Positions 47,301 to 61,304 of a stretch of DNA of 64,000 nucleotides are shown here, piece after piece. The position numbers were made by a program, and so were the translations under genes. The notes beneath the pieces were generated by a model. The model made no database searches, was not told where the DNA came from, and was given only the letters and a program-made list of their open reading frames with translations. This DNA is from Diadema setosum (Eukaryota > Echinodermata > Echinoidea > Diadematoida > Diadematidae). Every line of letters starts with the position of its first letter. Position 1 is the stretch's first letter. The stretch is from assembly GCA_033980235.1 (NCBI GenBank), contig CM067072.1, forward strand, positions 16,123,047 through 16,187,046. The letters run 5' to 3'.

Positions 47301-50300
47301 CCCAAATGAGATTGGGGAGGCTGTGGATGATAATGTAGCACATTCAGTAACTTATATGCTTACTCACCAATTGGAAGAAATCTCCCTGGAAGAGACAGCC
47401 AAGAAATATCCCTCGCCAAACAACTGCAGCCTGCTTGATGTACCGAGAGTTAATCCTCCTATTTGGGAGAACTTAAAATCGGGCACAAAAAGCAGAGACT
47501 TGAAACTCCAGCGGGTTCAGCACTCTCTCTCCAGAGGCCTTGTTGCCTTCATGCGCACAATTGATTCCAAAGATATTTCAGAACAGCAGCAAGATGCTCT
47601 TGCTCTTCTCAGCAATGCTACGTTTGAACTGAGCTGCATCAGAAAACACCTCATCCGCCCTGACATGAATTCGCGATTCACGCATTTGTGCAAACCCTCA
47701 ACACCAACTGGGAAATTTCTGTTTGGAGATGACTTGCCCAAACAAGTTAAAGACCTGCAAGAACAACAAAAGGCCACCGCAGGTGTCATGCGGGGACAAA
47801 ACAGAGAATTCCGAGGGCGTCGCGGTTTTCACCCTTATTCGCGCAACAGATATCGAGATGCAGGCTGGACATCCCACAGGGATACGCCACAGTCAGGGAC
47901 CTCAAATCGGCCTTTTTTAGGGGCACGTTTTCAGGGGCAGATGCACAGACGCCATGCGGCACCTCCAGCCACGAGGAGCAGACCGCCGCCCCACCCCTCA
48001 CAGCAGAGGCCAGGGACAGGCCAGGCTCCAAGGAGAGTCTAAGAGGAGCTTGCCTTGAAGAGGTAAGTTATCCAAATTCTCAGTCTAGGCCTATGCATAA
48101 TTCTCAAGTTGGAGGTCGACTGAAGCAATTTTATGATGAGTGGTGCAAAATAACAGCTGACCCGTTCATTTTGTCAGCCATACAAAAAGGGTATAAACTT
48201 GAGTTTGACCCAGAACTGGGACCACCATCGAGATCCTATCCTATCTTTGAATATCAGAAAGACAACAAAGAAAGAGAAGCCATTCAGGAAGAGATACAAA
48301 AACTGGTGGCTAAGAACGTGATCGAACCATGTACACATGAAAGTGGAGAATTTGTGTCAAACATTTTCACGAGGCCGAAGAAAAATGGCAGCCTCAGAAT
48401 AATTCTAAATCTGTCTGATCTTAATAAGTACATGAGTTACCAACATTTCAAAATGGATGGTATTCACGTAGCCATGGATTTGATCTCGTCTAATTGTTTC
48501 CTTGCTTCAGTCGACCTCCAGGATGCCTATTATTCTGTCCCAATTCACCCTAGCCATAAGAAATACCTGAAGTTTGTATGGCAAAGACAACTGTATCAGT
48601 TTAAGGTCCTACCAAACGGTCTGAGCACAGCCCCTAGACTTTTCACTAAACTCCTCAAACCAGTTTTTGCTTGCCTACGGCAGGAAGGGCATGTGGTTGT
48701 TGGGTACTTGGATGATACCATCATAATAGGGAAAGATGCAGAGCTTACTCACAAAGCAGTCCAAGCAACTACAAGCTTGTTTTCTCAGCTTGGTTTCCTT
48801 GTTCACCCTGAGAAATCAGTACTACAACCAACCCAAGTAATTCAATTCTTGGGGTTTACTTTGGACTCCCATGCAATGACCATCTCACTCCCAGAAAGTA
48901 AGGAGGAGGAGATAATTGAGGCATGTTCAGACCTACTTGTTCAGAATAAGCCATCAGTCCGCTTTGTTGCCAGAGTGATTGGGAAAATCATTTCTACATT
49001 CCCAGCTATTCAGTACAGCCCACTCCACTATCGCTCCCTAGAAAGGGATAAGATAAATGCTCTTAAGAGGAATAGAGGTCATTTTGACCGTCCAATGAAT
49101 TTATCAGAGAATGCTAAGCAGAACTTAAGATGGTGGATCCTTAATGTGAAAGGATTTAAATCCCCAATACAGCGGAAAGGACCGCAACATGAGATACGCA
49201 CTGATGCAAGTGGGGCTGGATGGGATGCTAGTGACCTCCACATAAAGACGGGAGGAAGATGGAATGAACAAGAAATAGTCAGGGCAAGAAATAATGACAT
49301 TAATTTCCTAGAAACTCTGGCGGCAGAGTTTGGATTGATGGCCCTTTGTGCAGATTTGCATGATGTGCACATATTAATCAGACTAGATAATACCACAGCT
49401 GTGGCATATCTAAACAATATGGGAGGATGTAAATCTAGAGACTGTGATGAGGTAGCACACCGGATCTGGGGATGGTGCGTTGAGAGGAATATATGGCTAA
49501 CTGCAGAGCACCTCCCTGGGCGGCTTAACACAGAGGCAGATACCATGTCCAGAAAATTTAATGACAAATCAGAGTGGATGCTTGACAGAGAGGTGTTCAA
49601 TGATGTTGTGGATCAATTTGGTACCCCAGAAATCGATCTATTTGCATCGAGATTGAATGCACAAGTACCTCGATATATCTCATGGTATCCAGAGCCAGAG
49701 GCAGAATCAGTCAATGCTTTTCTAACAGATTGGGGTCCGCTGAAGTTTTATGCTTTCCCACCTTTCTATCTAATTGCAAAATGCTTACAAAAGGTACAGG
49801 CAGATAAAGCACGGGGATAATAGTTGTTCCGAATTGGCCCACACAAGCGTGGTATCCACGACTTAAAGAGCTTATAGTTGGGGAGCCCCTCTGCCTGAAA
49901 AAGAGCAGAAATCTATTAAAGCTGCCAGTCTCCAATACCCCACATCCTCTTAATGACCGTCTCGAATTATTGTGTTGCAGGATTTGCGGAGACAGTACAA
50001 AAACACAGGCCTGAGTGACAAGACAGTTGACATTATTTCAGCTTCTTGGAGATCCTCAACCAAGACACAATATGGAGTCTACACCAGAAAATGGAAAGAT
50101 TTCTGCAGACGCAGACAGGTTGACTTCATTCACACCACAACAAGCCTGGTTTTGGATTTCTTCACAGAGTTGTTTCACCAACAAGGAGCTAGTTACAGCT
50201 GTTTGAATACAGCAAGAAGTGCACTATCTACTTTGGTGGTGCTTGATGGTCCTCACACAGTGGGATCACATCCCGTCATATGCCAGTTTTTCAAAGGAGT

Positions 50301-53300
50301 TTTTCAGCTTAGACCCCCAGTAGCCAGATACAGTCACATCTGGGATGTTAAAGTGGTGTTAAATTATCTCCGAAAAATGTCTCCAGCAAATTCACTTTCA
50401 CTCATGCAACTGACGCTAAAGGTGGTCATGTTAATGGCGCTTGTAACAGCACTAAGGGTGCAATCTTTATCTCTTTTATCATTGGACAACATGATTTTGA
50501 AAGAGAGTTCTGTTGTTTTTTTCATTTGACACTCTGCTAAAGCAACACCGGCAGAGAAATAAGAGTTGTTGCAGACACATTAAATTGAAAGCTTATCCAG
50601 CGGACAGGCGCTTAGTATGTGTGCTTCGGTATTTGCACCAGTACGTCAGACGTACCGAACAACTACATGTAAGAGGAAGTGAACAGCGACTCTTCATTAG
50701 TTACCGTAAACCACACAAACATGTGACGAGACAAATGATTTCGCGATGGCTTCGCACCGTGATGTCAGCAGCTGGAATCGATACGGACACATTCAAGCCT
50801 CACTCAACAAGGGCAGCAGCTACTTCTGCCGCAAAGAGGAGTGAGGTTCCGGTAGATGAGATTCTAAGCAAAGCCGGTTGGTCTCGGGAAAAAACATTCC
50901 GAAAATATTACAATAAGCCCTTAGAAAGACAAACATTTGATTTGGCGGTGTTGGGGCACTGAATGCCAACAGATCTACAGTGTAGTACGCAGTACATACT
51001 GACCTGAGAGTAAAGACATTTACCTGCTGGTTGAACTGACCAATTTAACAGCCACACCAGGTGATTGATTTATTGTGTTTCTAATCTTCTTGATGGTATC
51101 AAATTGATACACATCTTTTGCATTTCAATGTACCCACAGTGTCTTTGAACTCTCATATTATGCCGTACGGAGAATTACGAATTAAAATAGAAAGATTAAA
51201 CGAGAACTTACCGTTCGAAGTTTGAGATTTATTTTAATGAGTAATTTGAGGGGAGGTATAATATGCCCCCCTCTTCCCTCCCTGGGATTACTCAAACTTC
51301 AGTAAGTTCTCGTAGTTTCATCTCCTGATTCTTGTGACTGTGGGCACATTGTTGCTTTGAATATTGTCGGCGCATGCGCGAGCGGGATCTCATATTATAC
51401 CTCCCCTCAAATTACTCATTAAAATAAATCTCAAACTTCGAACGGTAAGTTCTCGTTTAATCTTTCTATTCCATGGTATTCTTTTTTCTCTTGAATCACA
51501 GGAAAGGGTCAACTATGAATATGAAACCCTGTTTGAGACCGGGGTCGATGAGATGAGCTGGGATGATACGGTAAGTAAACAAGATGATGGTCATCCTAAT
51601 CAGGAAATCATTTTATCATATGGCTAGATGATGATTCTCAGTGTGATGCTTTTACCACTCTGGTGGTAGAGGTGTTGTTGGTAGTGGTGATGATGATAAT
51701 GAGTCTGATGATACTAATGATGATGATGATGATGCCTTTTGTGAGAAAAAAGGGAATTGATGAGATTGCTGTTGTACATTTGTAGCTGGTGATGGTGAAG
51801 AGGGTGATGAGAATTATGATAATAATGATAATAAATAACACTTATATAGCGCTAAATACTGACGTTTCTAAGCACATTTATTCGTAAAAATATTAAATTA
51901 AAATAAAACAATACTGCATGTACATATGATATAAAAAAAATAAGGATTGAGTAAATAGATAAGTTTTCAGCAATGATTTAAGTTATTACCACTTTCAGCA
52001 TTTCAAATATAAAGAGGGAGTTTGTTCCAAAGAGATGGAGAAATATCAGAAAAAGCCCTATCGCCATAACGGGTACAGGTGCAGGGACCCTCTGATAATT
52101 AGAGAGTGGAAAATAAAAATGAAGATGGAAGATGGTAATGATTGTGATGATGCTGTTGGTAATGGTGATGGTGATCCTATTAAGGCGAACATGAGGGTAT
52201 TGATAAGAATATTGGTGTAGCTAGTTGATGGTGATGAGGAGAATTATGAAAGTGGGAAGTGGTAATGGTGATGATAATGATGCTATTTTTGTGCAGATTG
52301 TATTACCTTCCCCAAAGCAACAAACTTTTGCACACACATACACTTGTATGAACACACTTAGCAGTTGGCAAAATGTGCTTAAAACAGTCAATTATTTTCT
52401 GGACAGTACACCTATCTAGCCCATGGTGGAAATTGAAATCCTACCACAAACCAGATACTGCTATTGAATAGCTGTTATCCTTTTTGTCTTGCCCTTTCTA
52501 CGCATAGTTGTCTTTCATTCATTTGTTTTGTTTTGTTTTCTTTTTTTTTGGGGGGGGGGGTTGGGGGTTGGGAAAGGGTGTTGTGAACCTACAACATAGA
52601 GTCTCAGTTGTTTTGCTGTTGATAATTATCTATAAATGCTATTAAATCAAGGTACATAGGCAAGGATAATAGTGACTAATCAAAGATGCTAAGTATGATT
52701 AAATAATATGTACTTTACTTGGAGAAATGGCAGGAAACTCAATAGCTTAACTAAAAACTGGGATGTATTGCTATTATTTTGCAGCTGCAAGTGCCCTGGG
52801 AATTTGGAGAAGGTTACTGTCAGTTGATGCTTGAAAATGAGGTTGTGCAGATTGAAAAAGGTGGTTTAAGAGTGCAAAAATGTTATAGGGCTTGCTTAAA
52901 GGCAAACACTTGAAAATGAGGATTTTGAATGTATGGATTACAAGTTTCACATAGGGAAACCTGTGGAGATGTTTCATCAAGGATATCATAAAGCACTAAT
53001 AAGCCTTGGATAATTGAGAATTACCAAACTGCAAACTTCAGCTGTCTACAATGACTGTTTGCATCTGCACCTTTTTACATGACAGCAAGAGGGGTCGGTC
53101 CCTAATTGTCCTCTTTACTTTCTCTACCCCATGTGAATCAGGCCTACCGTCACAAGTTTCTATGAACAGTATGCAAATGTGTTGCCAACGGTAGTGAACA
53201 CTCGTCTTTCTGAGTTGTCTGAAAGTTTGCATGGTGGTGTATATGAGGAAGAGATGTTTGTGGTAAGACCATGTGTATGCAGTCCTGTTGTTTGGAGAAA

Positions 53301-56300
53301 GAAGACCTAGGAAAAGAGGAGAAGGAAGAAGGGTAGCAACAAAGGGAGTGTTTAGAGAAGTCAAATAGTGACAGTTGAACAGCAGCAGTGAGCTGGAAGT
53401 TGTGGCTGCACTGAGGGACATACAGTATGTCCCCCCCCCCCCCAAAAAAAAAAAAAAAAAAGAAGAAAGAAGTACAATCGGATTTTCGTATTGATAACTT
53501 TCAATATGATTTAACAGTCTAAATGCTACTTCAGGGTCTTAGATTATAACATCTTTATACCTATATCATGCAGAAAACCCCATTCAATTTGGTCGAGTGG
53601 TCACAGAGATATTCGGCTCATTGTAACGCATGTCATGGGTCTGATTCTTCCAAGTTGGGCACTTGGATGCTCTTGGAACTGCATACATGTGTGAGCACAA
53701 TGGACAGAACTTGGAGGGAAAGGATTCCTGACATGCTCAACAAAACTCCTCATTTCTCTTTGACCACTGAAGCAGATCGGATGGGGTTTTCTGTAAAATG
53801 TGGGTAATAAGTTATAGTTTCATACCCTGAAATTGTATTTTGATTGACTCATTATTTTTAGAGTTATAATTGGGGAGGGTCCCGCTGTAATTAATTTTTT
53901 GACATACGGTACAGGGGGAAAGGAGACAGTGATGGCTGTATAAAAGGAAGAATAGAGTAAGAGGGGGCATGCATTTATCAACTTACTTCTGGTGCAGAAT
54001 TAAGGTTTAACTTAGGCTGCATTTATCTAACTTGAGAGAGAGAATCACGTTTCAAAACATGTTCGGAATGGTGTTTGCGAACGTGGTTTGAAACACGATT
54101 CTCAGGGTGCAACGTTTATAGATCCATCATACAATCACGATTAGGGTGTTGTCACTGCACAGCTGCTTTGCGCCATTTGACCCAGGAAGTAAAGGTCAAC
54201 TGCATGATATACCACCATACATACCTCATCATTCACACACAAATAATGGGTAGAAAAAACAACTGAAAAACAGCTGGGAGTTGACCTTGAGATACAAATG
54301 CGATTCAAAACGGCATTGCGTTTATCTATTCTCAGAAAGACGATCATGGTCTCAAACTTGTTTCAAACGCTGCGTTTATCTTAAAAATTTCTGAGGCAGA
54401 ATCACGATCCTTAACGCGTTTGAGGCATTTTCTGAGGTTAGATAAATGCAACCATGTTTTCAAACGCGTTTGGAAATGCCGTTTTGAAACGCCTGTTAAA
54501 GGGTGTTTTGAAACGTGTTTGAGACCACAATCGGCGTTCTTGAGTAGATAAACGCAATGCCGTTTTGAAACACGTTTATATCTCAAGGTCAAATCCCAGC
54601 TGCTTCCGGTTGTGCTCTCTACCCATTATTTGTGTGTGACTGAGGAGGCATGTTTGGTGGTATGCAGTTGACCTTTACTTCCCGGGTCAAACGGCGCAAA
54701 GCAGCTGCCCAGTGACACCACTCGAATCGCGATTGTATGATGGTTAGAAATGCGGCTCCCCAAGAATCGCGTTTCAAACCATGTTTGCAAACACTGTTCC
54801 AAATGCGTTTTGAAATGTGATTCTCTCTCTCAAGTTAGATAAACGCAGCCAAAATGTCCTTTGAATGGCGTTTCAAAATAGGGCTTCCAAATGCATTTGA
54901 AAACAAGGTTGCATTTTAGATAATACTCAATCCCAGAAAATGCCTCAAACGCGTTTAGGATGGTGATTTTGTGTGAGAAAATTTTCAGATAAACACACCC
55001 TTGGTTCACAAGTTTTGGGTTATTTGCCCTCTTGAATGAGACAGTAGGGGTTTAAACAATACATCATGGCATAATCTGGGCCCTGTTTTATGAAGAGTTA
55101 TAATTGATTATATAGTTGATTTCTATCGTAAGTCTATTGCAGCCTGCATGGTAAGGAAATTTATAATCGATTATATCTTTTGATAAGACAGAGCCCTGAA
55201 AAGGCAATTCTCAAACTTGTGTTATGCTCAATTATTTTGTGCAGTGATGTGCAGATACAAATTGTATGCCAATCAGTGTACTTTGTCGCAGTATTGTATA
55301 CTGTTATTTGCCAAAACTATTGAACATTTCACAGAAAACATTGCTTTACCCAAATTGTATTACTACACATGTCTATTACAGGAAAGGTAAAAAACAAACA
55401 AGTTGTTTTTCCACCCAAAATATGCCTTTTGTAATATGAGGCATAAATCTATACAGAAATTGAGATGGGTATAATTCAAAAGAGATAGAAACTAAAATCT
55501 TGAGGTCAGTAGTGTCAGTAGACTGCTTCTGTTGGGCTCATCAGGGACACAGTTGATGCCTAGGGTTTCAAAGGCTTTCAAATTCAGTAGTGCAAGTGAA
55601 ATTGTTGCATGCCTGGTGGAATGAAGTACTTTTCATGAACCCAAATGCAGAGCTACCCTGAAAACTTCCTGAAAACTTTGGTATCTCTTAATGTTCTGAT
55701 AAAAGAGTGTAAAAACATTCCTGGTTTCTCTTTGCAACCTCTCCTATTATAAGTTTGTATACTTGTGATTTACAGAGTAGCTGAATGTGTATGGTGCTCT
55801 CTTTATTTTGTCTGAATTTGTATGATGCTGTCTTTATTTATGTGAATGTGTATGATGCTGTCTTTATTTGTGTGAATGTGTATGATGCTGTCTTTATTTG
55901 TGTGAATGTGCATGATGCTGTGTTTATTTGTGTGAATTTGTATGATGCTGTCTTTATTTGTGTGAATTTGTATGATGCTGTCTTTCTTTGTGTGAATGTG
56001 TATGATGCACAACTGTCCCTGTTTGTCTGAATGTGTATGATGCTGTCTTTATTTGTGTGAATGTGTATGGTGCTCTTTGTACTCATGCCATAACACACAT
56101 TGCAGAAGGTATCATCCACAAGCACCAATCCTTGACCATTTTAAGCTTGAGGTGAATATAAAAATGAGTATATTTTGAGTTACATAGTGCATTCACTGCC
56201 TTTCTTTTGCTAGATCAGATGCATGCAAATTAACATTAACCTGAATAAAGAGTTGAAACTGGGACACTGAACAAAACCTTGTTCTCCAAGGCATTGCAGC

Positions 56301-59300
56301 TACATACATGTAGAGTTTGCACGGTGTGCCAAGGGCGTTCACGCAAAACAATGCCATGCATGGTTGGTTACATGCAGAATGTTCTTAGAATTCTGAATAC
56401 CAGCAACAAAAAAACATAATTGCATTCCTTTGTAAGTGATCCGCATGGGAGACGATCATTGGAATACTGTAAGTGGATATTTTCACTCGACTAATTTTTC
56501 TCATTTTTTTTTTCTGTTTTCACATTGTTCATTTAATGCAGTAGATTTCAACATTCTAATGTTTTCACACTGTTCCTATCACGCAGTAGAATCTGAAAGT
56601 GGAAAGTCACATATTCTTGTAGACAGTCTCCGGGCAACATTATTAAAATAAACATTTGCTCTCTTTCCTTCTGTTTCCCTTCAGGAAAATTTTCGCATGG
56701 GAGGCTCATTCGAGTGGCCTTCGCTCAAGGATGTCGTGGAATTCAGACTGCAGGCTCGCAATGTAATTCGAAAGGTCATCGAGGACACACCCCTGGACCT
56801 CCCAGTGACGCAAGATAGCCCATGGGTGTGTAGCAAATGTGGCTTCTTTGTTTAACCTAGCTGTCTCGCCTGTGGGTGGCAAGTTTGGTTTAGAAAATTG
56901 AGTAAATAACAAATGTATTGTGAGTGCATCATATTGATGCGGCATTCAATGAAGCTTACACGTAGCTGTGTTTAAAATCATCTAAAATTGGATCAATGCA
57001 TATTTTACATAGTCCACCAATAATTATAGGTTATTGTGATATGGCAATGGAGTGTTGTATTTACATTTAATAGTGCCCTGGTTGATGCTGTTTAGCTGAC
57101 ATTGAGTGCTACATGTATATAGCATGGAATCTGTTTTTGAGTGTGTGTGTGTGTGTGGAATGGGCTGAAGGACTTCTTCAATATTTGTTCAAAGTGAATC
57201 ATTGACAAAATACTGAAAGGTTTGAATTAAAACCCTGGGTCGAGCCCTCCACTGTAAATGGACAGAATTGCGGGGCCGAGGCCGCGCTCGGCCCAGCCCC
57301 GGCCCAGCCCTGCACTGTAAAAGGGGTTTGAGTCTTTAGGGATGCACTTCCTGGGTGTCTTTTAATGACAACTTTTAACTTGTTACAGACTGGTCCCGCT
57401 GAATTTGTGTGTTAAAACAAAATCTCTCATCCTCAACAGGTTAATGTCCTTAATGTCATCATTTATTAGTAGGCCTACACTAGGCTTTGTGTGACTTTTA
57501 AGAACACTGTGAAAGCAGTCCCCCCACCCCCCCCCCCCCCCCCAAAAAAAAAAAAAGAAAAAAAAAGCAACAAGAACTCTGCCCCACTCCCCAAAAGCAA
57601 CTCTGGCTCCATACCTTGTCTGAGAAACTACAAGCAAATGATGTTCACTGAAATTGGCTCAGTGCTGAGAATTTGATAGAGCTATTAAAGTGTTCACTTT
57701 TATAGTACGTATGCTCATTCATCATGTGAGATTTTTTTCTTTCATAAATTAGTATGTGTGATGTGCTGGAGGTAAAGATGATTTTTGAGAGTAGAAAAGA
57801 AAAAGAAAAAGAAAAAGAAAAAGAGAGGGGAGAGATGCACATATAAAGACATATATACCACCTCATTGTCTTCCAGTGGGCAGTATTCATGGGCTTTGAG
57901 CATGAGCGAATACACATTGAGACATCCTCTGTTCTCATCCGGCAACTTCCAATCTCAATGGTGAGAACACCGGAAGGATGGACATTTGGACCTCCGACCT
58001 GTGGTGAGTGTGTGCTGGTTGCATGTTCCTCCTCTTTCTCTATGTGTTTTGGTGTGATGGGCTCCTTGATTGTTTGAAAAATGGTGCATACTGGCATGAT
58101 ATCAATACAGACCATTTTAATTTAATTTACTTCAGTTCAGTTAGCCTCAATAGCACTTTGAAGTCTTTTGATGGTTTATTCTGTATATTCCCTCTTTGAG
58201 CAATCACCATCAATAAGACTGTGTGAATCGTATGAATTCGAAGTGCTTTGAGTGTCACAGCACCTAAGAATCTCTTAAGAGTCTGATATAAAAATCAAAA
58301 TTTGAAAACAAAACAGAATGGAGAATCCAAAAGGACCTGCTTAACTACCAAAAAATCTTACAGCCCCTGCACATCTTGGTTGAAACCTGTAAAGATTGTA
58401 CGAAACAGGGGAAAAAAAACCCACAAAGCAAAAACAAACGCAGACATGAGATAAATGGGTTTGAGGAAGTTATCTAATGTGTTTGTCCTGTTGTTATCTG
58501 AAACTGCTCCCGTTAAATACATTGTTTGTAGTTATCTGGGGGGACAGAATGTTTTTGTGGTCCAAGGCACTGTGGACTATACTGTAGGCCTAGTTAGTCA
58601 CATTATGGCATGTGACCTGGTGGACACGTGAGTTTCCAGCACGCTCCAGCACGCATCCTGAGTTGGAAAAGCCTATCAAACACTACTGTCCATGACCTCC
58701 GTTCCTTTAAAGAAGAAGTAAACTTCAAAAGAGAGAGAGAAATATTTCCTACAGAATGATACAAAAATGACAAAATATAAGATAAGAAGTACGGAAGCTA
58801 TTACATTTTGAAATTTCACTTTTTTTTTTTTCAGAAACCATTTCTCGACCAGTCCTTATGATTATTCAAATGAATGAGTTGATGATGTCATACCTCACAA
58901 TTTTTCATGTAAATTTGGACAAATTGTTACTCTTAGCTATTAAATACAAGTAAAAGCATGTTCCCATACCAAGATATATCAGAGTTAACATTTGTTCTTT
59001 TTTTATTTTGGGTGGTTTTAAGACAAGTTTTCTATTTATACCACTGAAATATGAGATTTCGGTCATTTCTGTATAATGAAATGAGTAAGAAATTGTGAGA
59101 GCATGACATCACAAACTTGCTGATATGAATATTCATAACGACTTGTCAAGAAATATTTTAAAAACAAATGTGGAATTTCAAATTGTCATATCTTCCTTAT
59201 TTCTTGACTGATTTTGGTCATTGCTTAATCATTCTGTGGGAAATATTTTTGTCTTCCTTTTGAAGTTCATTGATTTTTCGGGTGGATTTCCTAGGTATAA

Positions 59301-61117
59301 TATCTGTATTTTTTATTGATATACTTGCATGATGTATATTTGTTCAGTGCCATAATCCATAATGAGTAGGCACAGTAGGCTTTGAAATGGCAAACCCAGT
59401 GTCCTGCCTGTCCATATGGCCATAATCATTTTAATACATGTCATGTCAAAACTAACCCTGATGACAGTGTTCATATGAATGCTGCTTCCAAATTGTGGAA
59501 TAATCCCTCTGTTCATGAGGCAAGCTGGCTCAGCTTAAGGAGTTGTGACCACCACTTTGAAAGACTTACTTTCACGAAAATGCTACTTGCACATTTTAAT
59601 AGTTCAAATGACAATATCATGACTAATTTTAGTATGCACAGTCAAGTATATTATTGTGGTACAGTGTAGCTGTGCAATATAAACAGGGGTCGCACTTAAC
59701 TTTTTTTTTTAACTAGCCAGGTGGACTACTTAGAATCAATTTTGACACTGAAGCAATATTTTGGCTAGCCAGACGGACTAGTAACTTCAGAATTTTTCGA
59801 TTTTTAGCTAGTTCGACGTGATTTTGGGTGGCCAATGGCCAGCGGACCATCGCCAATTTCGAACCCTGATAAATGTCCTTTATTATTAGTTGCAAATCAT
59901 TATGTGTGCATATTGTAAGATGAAATTCTTGCAGATTTAATGTGTCAGAGTTCTTTGTAAGAAGTCAAAGAGAAAACAGCAAACTTTTTTTTTCATATTA
60001 CTGTTCAAACCCATGTACAATATAAGGGCATTCCAGCGATAACTTAGATGTATCTATTTCCATTTCCTTTTAGTACCGTAACTTGAAACTGAGTTTGTAA
60101 GAATCTGTTTTCTCCTTTGTATTTGAGTGAACAAGAAGCTCTGCTTCTCCCCCTACACAAAAAGATCCGGAAGCAAAACTAAAATTATGATTTAGTTTTG
60201 TCATTATTACAGTCATTTTTAATACACAAGAGGCAGCCAGACATGGTTTCATAGAGAGCAGTATCGGACGTACACTGTAAAATGTGATTTAAAAATTTAC
60301 CATCTCAGTGCTGAATGTGTTTGGATGATGGTATTGTATTTGAGAAAGTTAGCTGGTTCATATGAAGCTGAATATACAAGCATCTTTTTGACAACAATAA
60401 TTGAAAGTTGTTCTTTGACAATGTGACTTTAATTTGAAACTTTCTAATGCCTATCATAGACTCTTCTGTCTTTGATTACTAAATTTTCTGTACACTCCCT
60501 CAGGTGATGGTCTAAAAGGAAACCCTCTGATTCAAGTGGACCAGACCGACGTGGTGATGGGCAAACCCCTGGACTTTCCTTCCTATGGCTGGGACAATGA
60601 ATATCCAGAACTGCATGCAAAGTAAATATATTGGTTTTTTTTCTCTCTCTCTCTCTGCTAGAGATCTGGGCCCTGTCTTATAAAACTTGTGATAGAAATC
60701 AATCAATCACAAGTCTCTTGAAAGCTGCAATCAATTGCAACCTGTGATTGATTGATTGCAGTTCCCCATCTTAATTTCAATCATAACTTCTTTGTAAGAT
60801 GGATTTGCATTCAATCGTAAAGTTGTGATTGATTTGAAGTCTTTATAAGACGGGGCCCTGTATTGCTTCGTATGGACTTCCTGTCATTTCTTGTTGCACT
60901 GTCTTATCTGTGTGGATTTCTACTTGAGTCATTATCAACAACTTTTGCTCATCTTGAGATTTTATAATGCTACAAAGTTATAATGGTAATCATGATAACA
61001 TTGAAAGTGGTGATAAAAAATAATGAAATGAAAGTGAAAATGAAATGAAATGAAATATATTGATGATGATGTTAAAAAAAAATTATGATACTGATATTAT
61101 TAATAACAGTAGTAGTA

Positions 61118-61154
<37 letters not shown>

Positions 61155-61234
61155 AAGTAATGATAAGAAGTAATGAAATAATAATGATAATGATAATAAT
61201 AATTATAATAAAAATAACAACAACAACAATGATG

Positions 61235-61304
<70 letters not shown>

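Larger units (their letters stand above)
46487..51470 (+). mobile_element. DIRS-type tyrosine recombinase retrotransposon, nearly intact
   Basis: Both ends can be placed to the base: ATT at 46487-46489 and ATT at 51468-51470. The inverted terminal repeats (46514-46549 and 51363-51398) are 36/36 identical. An internal complementary region at 51152-51265 contains the complement of the left end (37/37) joined through AAT (51186-51188) to the complement of the right end (80/80), the circle-junction plan of DIRS elements. Inside are gag-like, RT/RNase H and tyrosine recombinase frames in the same orientation. No target duplication is expected or seen. It lies in OvoA intron 3 in sense, ending 31 nt before exon 4. 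Confidence 0.92.

Noticed and set aside
49079..49600. 173-aa minus-strand ORF inside the DIRS element
   Set aside because: It is antisense to the RNase H region, whose conserved residues are on the plus strand. Treated as a shadow.
46487..51470. LTR retrotransposon or Ngaro-type element
   Set aside because: There are no direct LTRs, no integrase or protease, and no split direct repeats. Inverted terminal repeats plus an internal complementary region and a tyrosine recombinase indicate DIRS type.
55785..56128. Overlapping ORFs on both strands with a repeating ten-residue pattern
   Set aside because: They translate a 30-bp minisatellite; the unit length divisible by three keeps frames open. 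No start context, splice context or similarity supports a protein.
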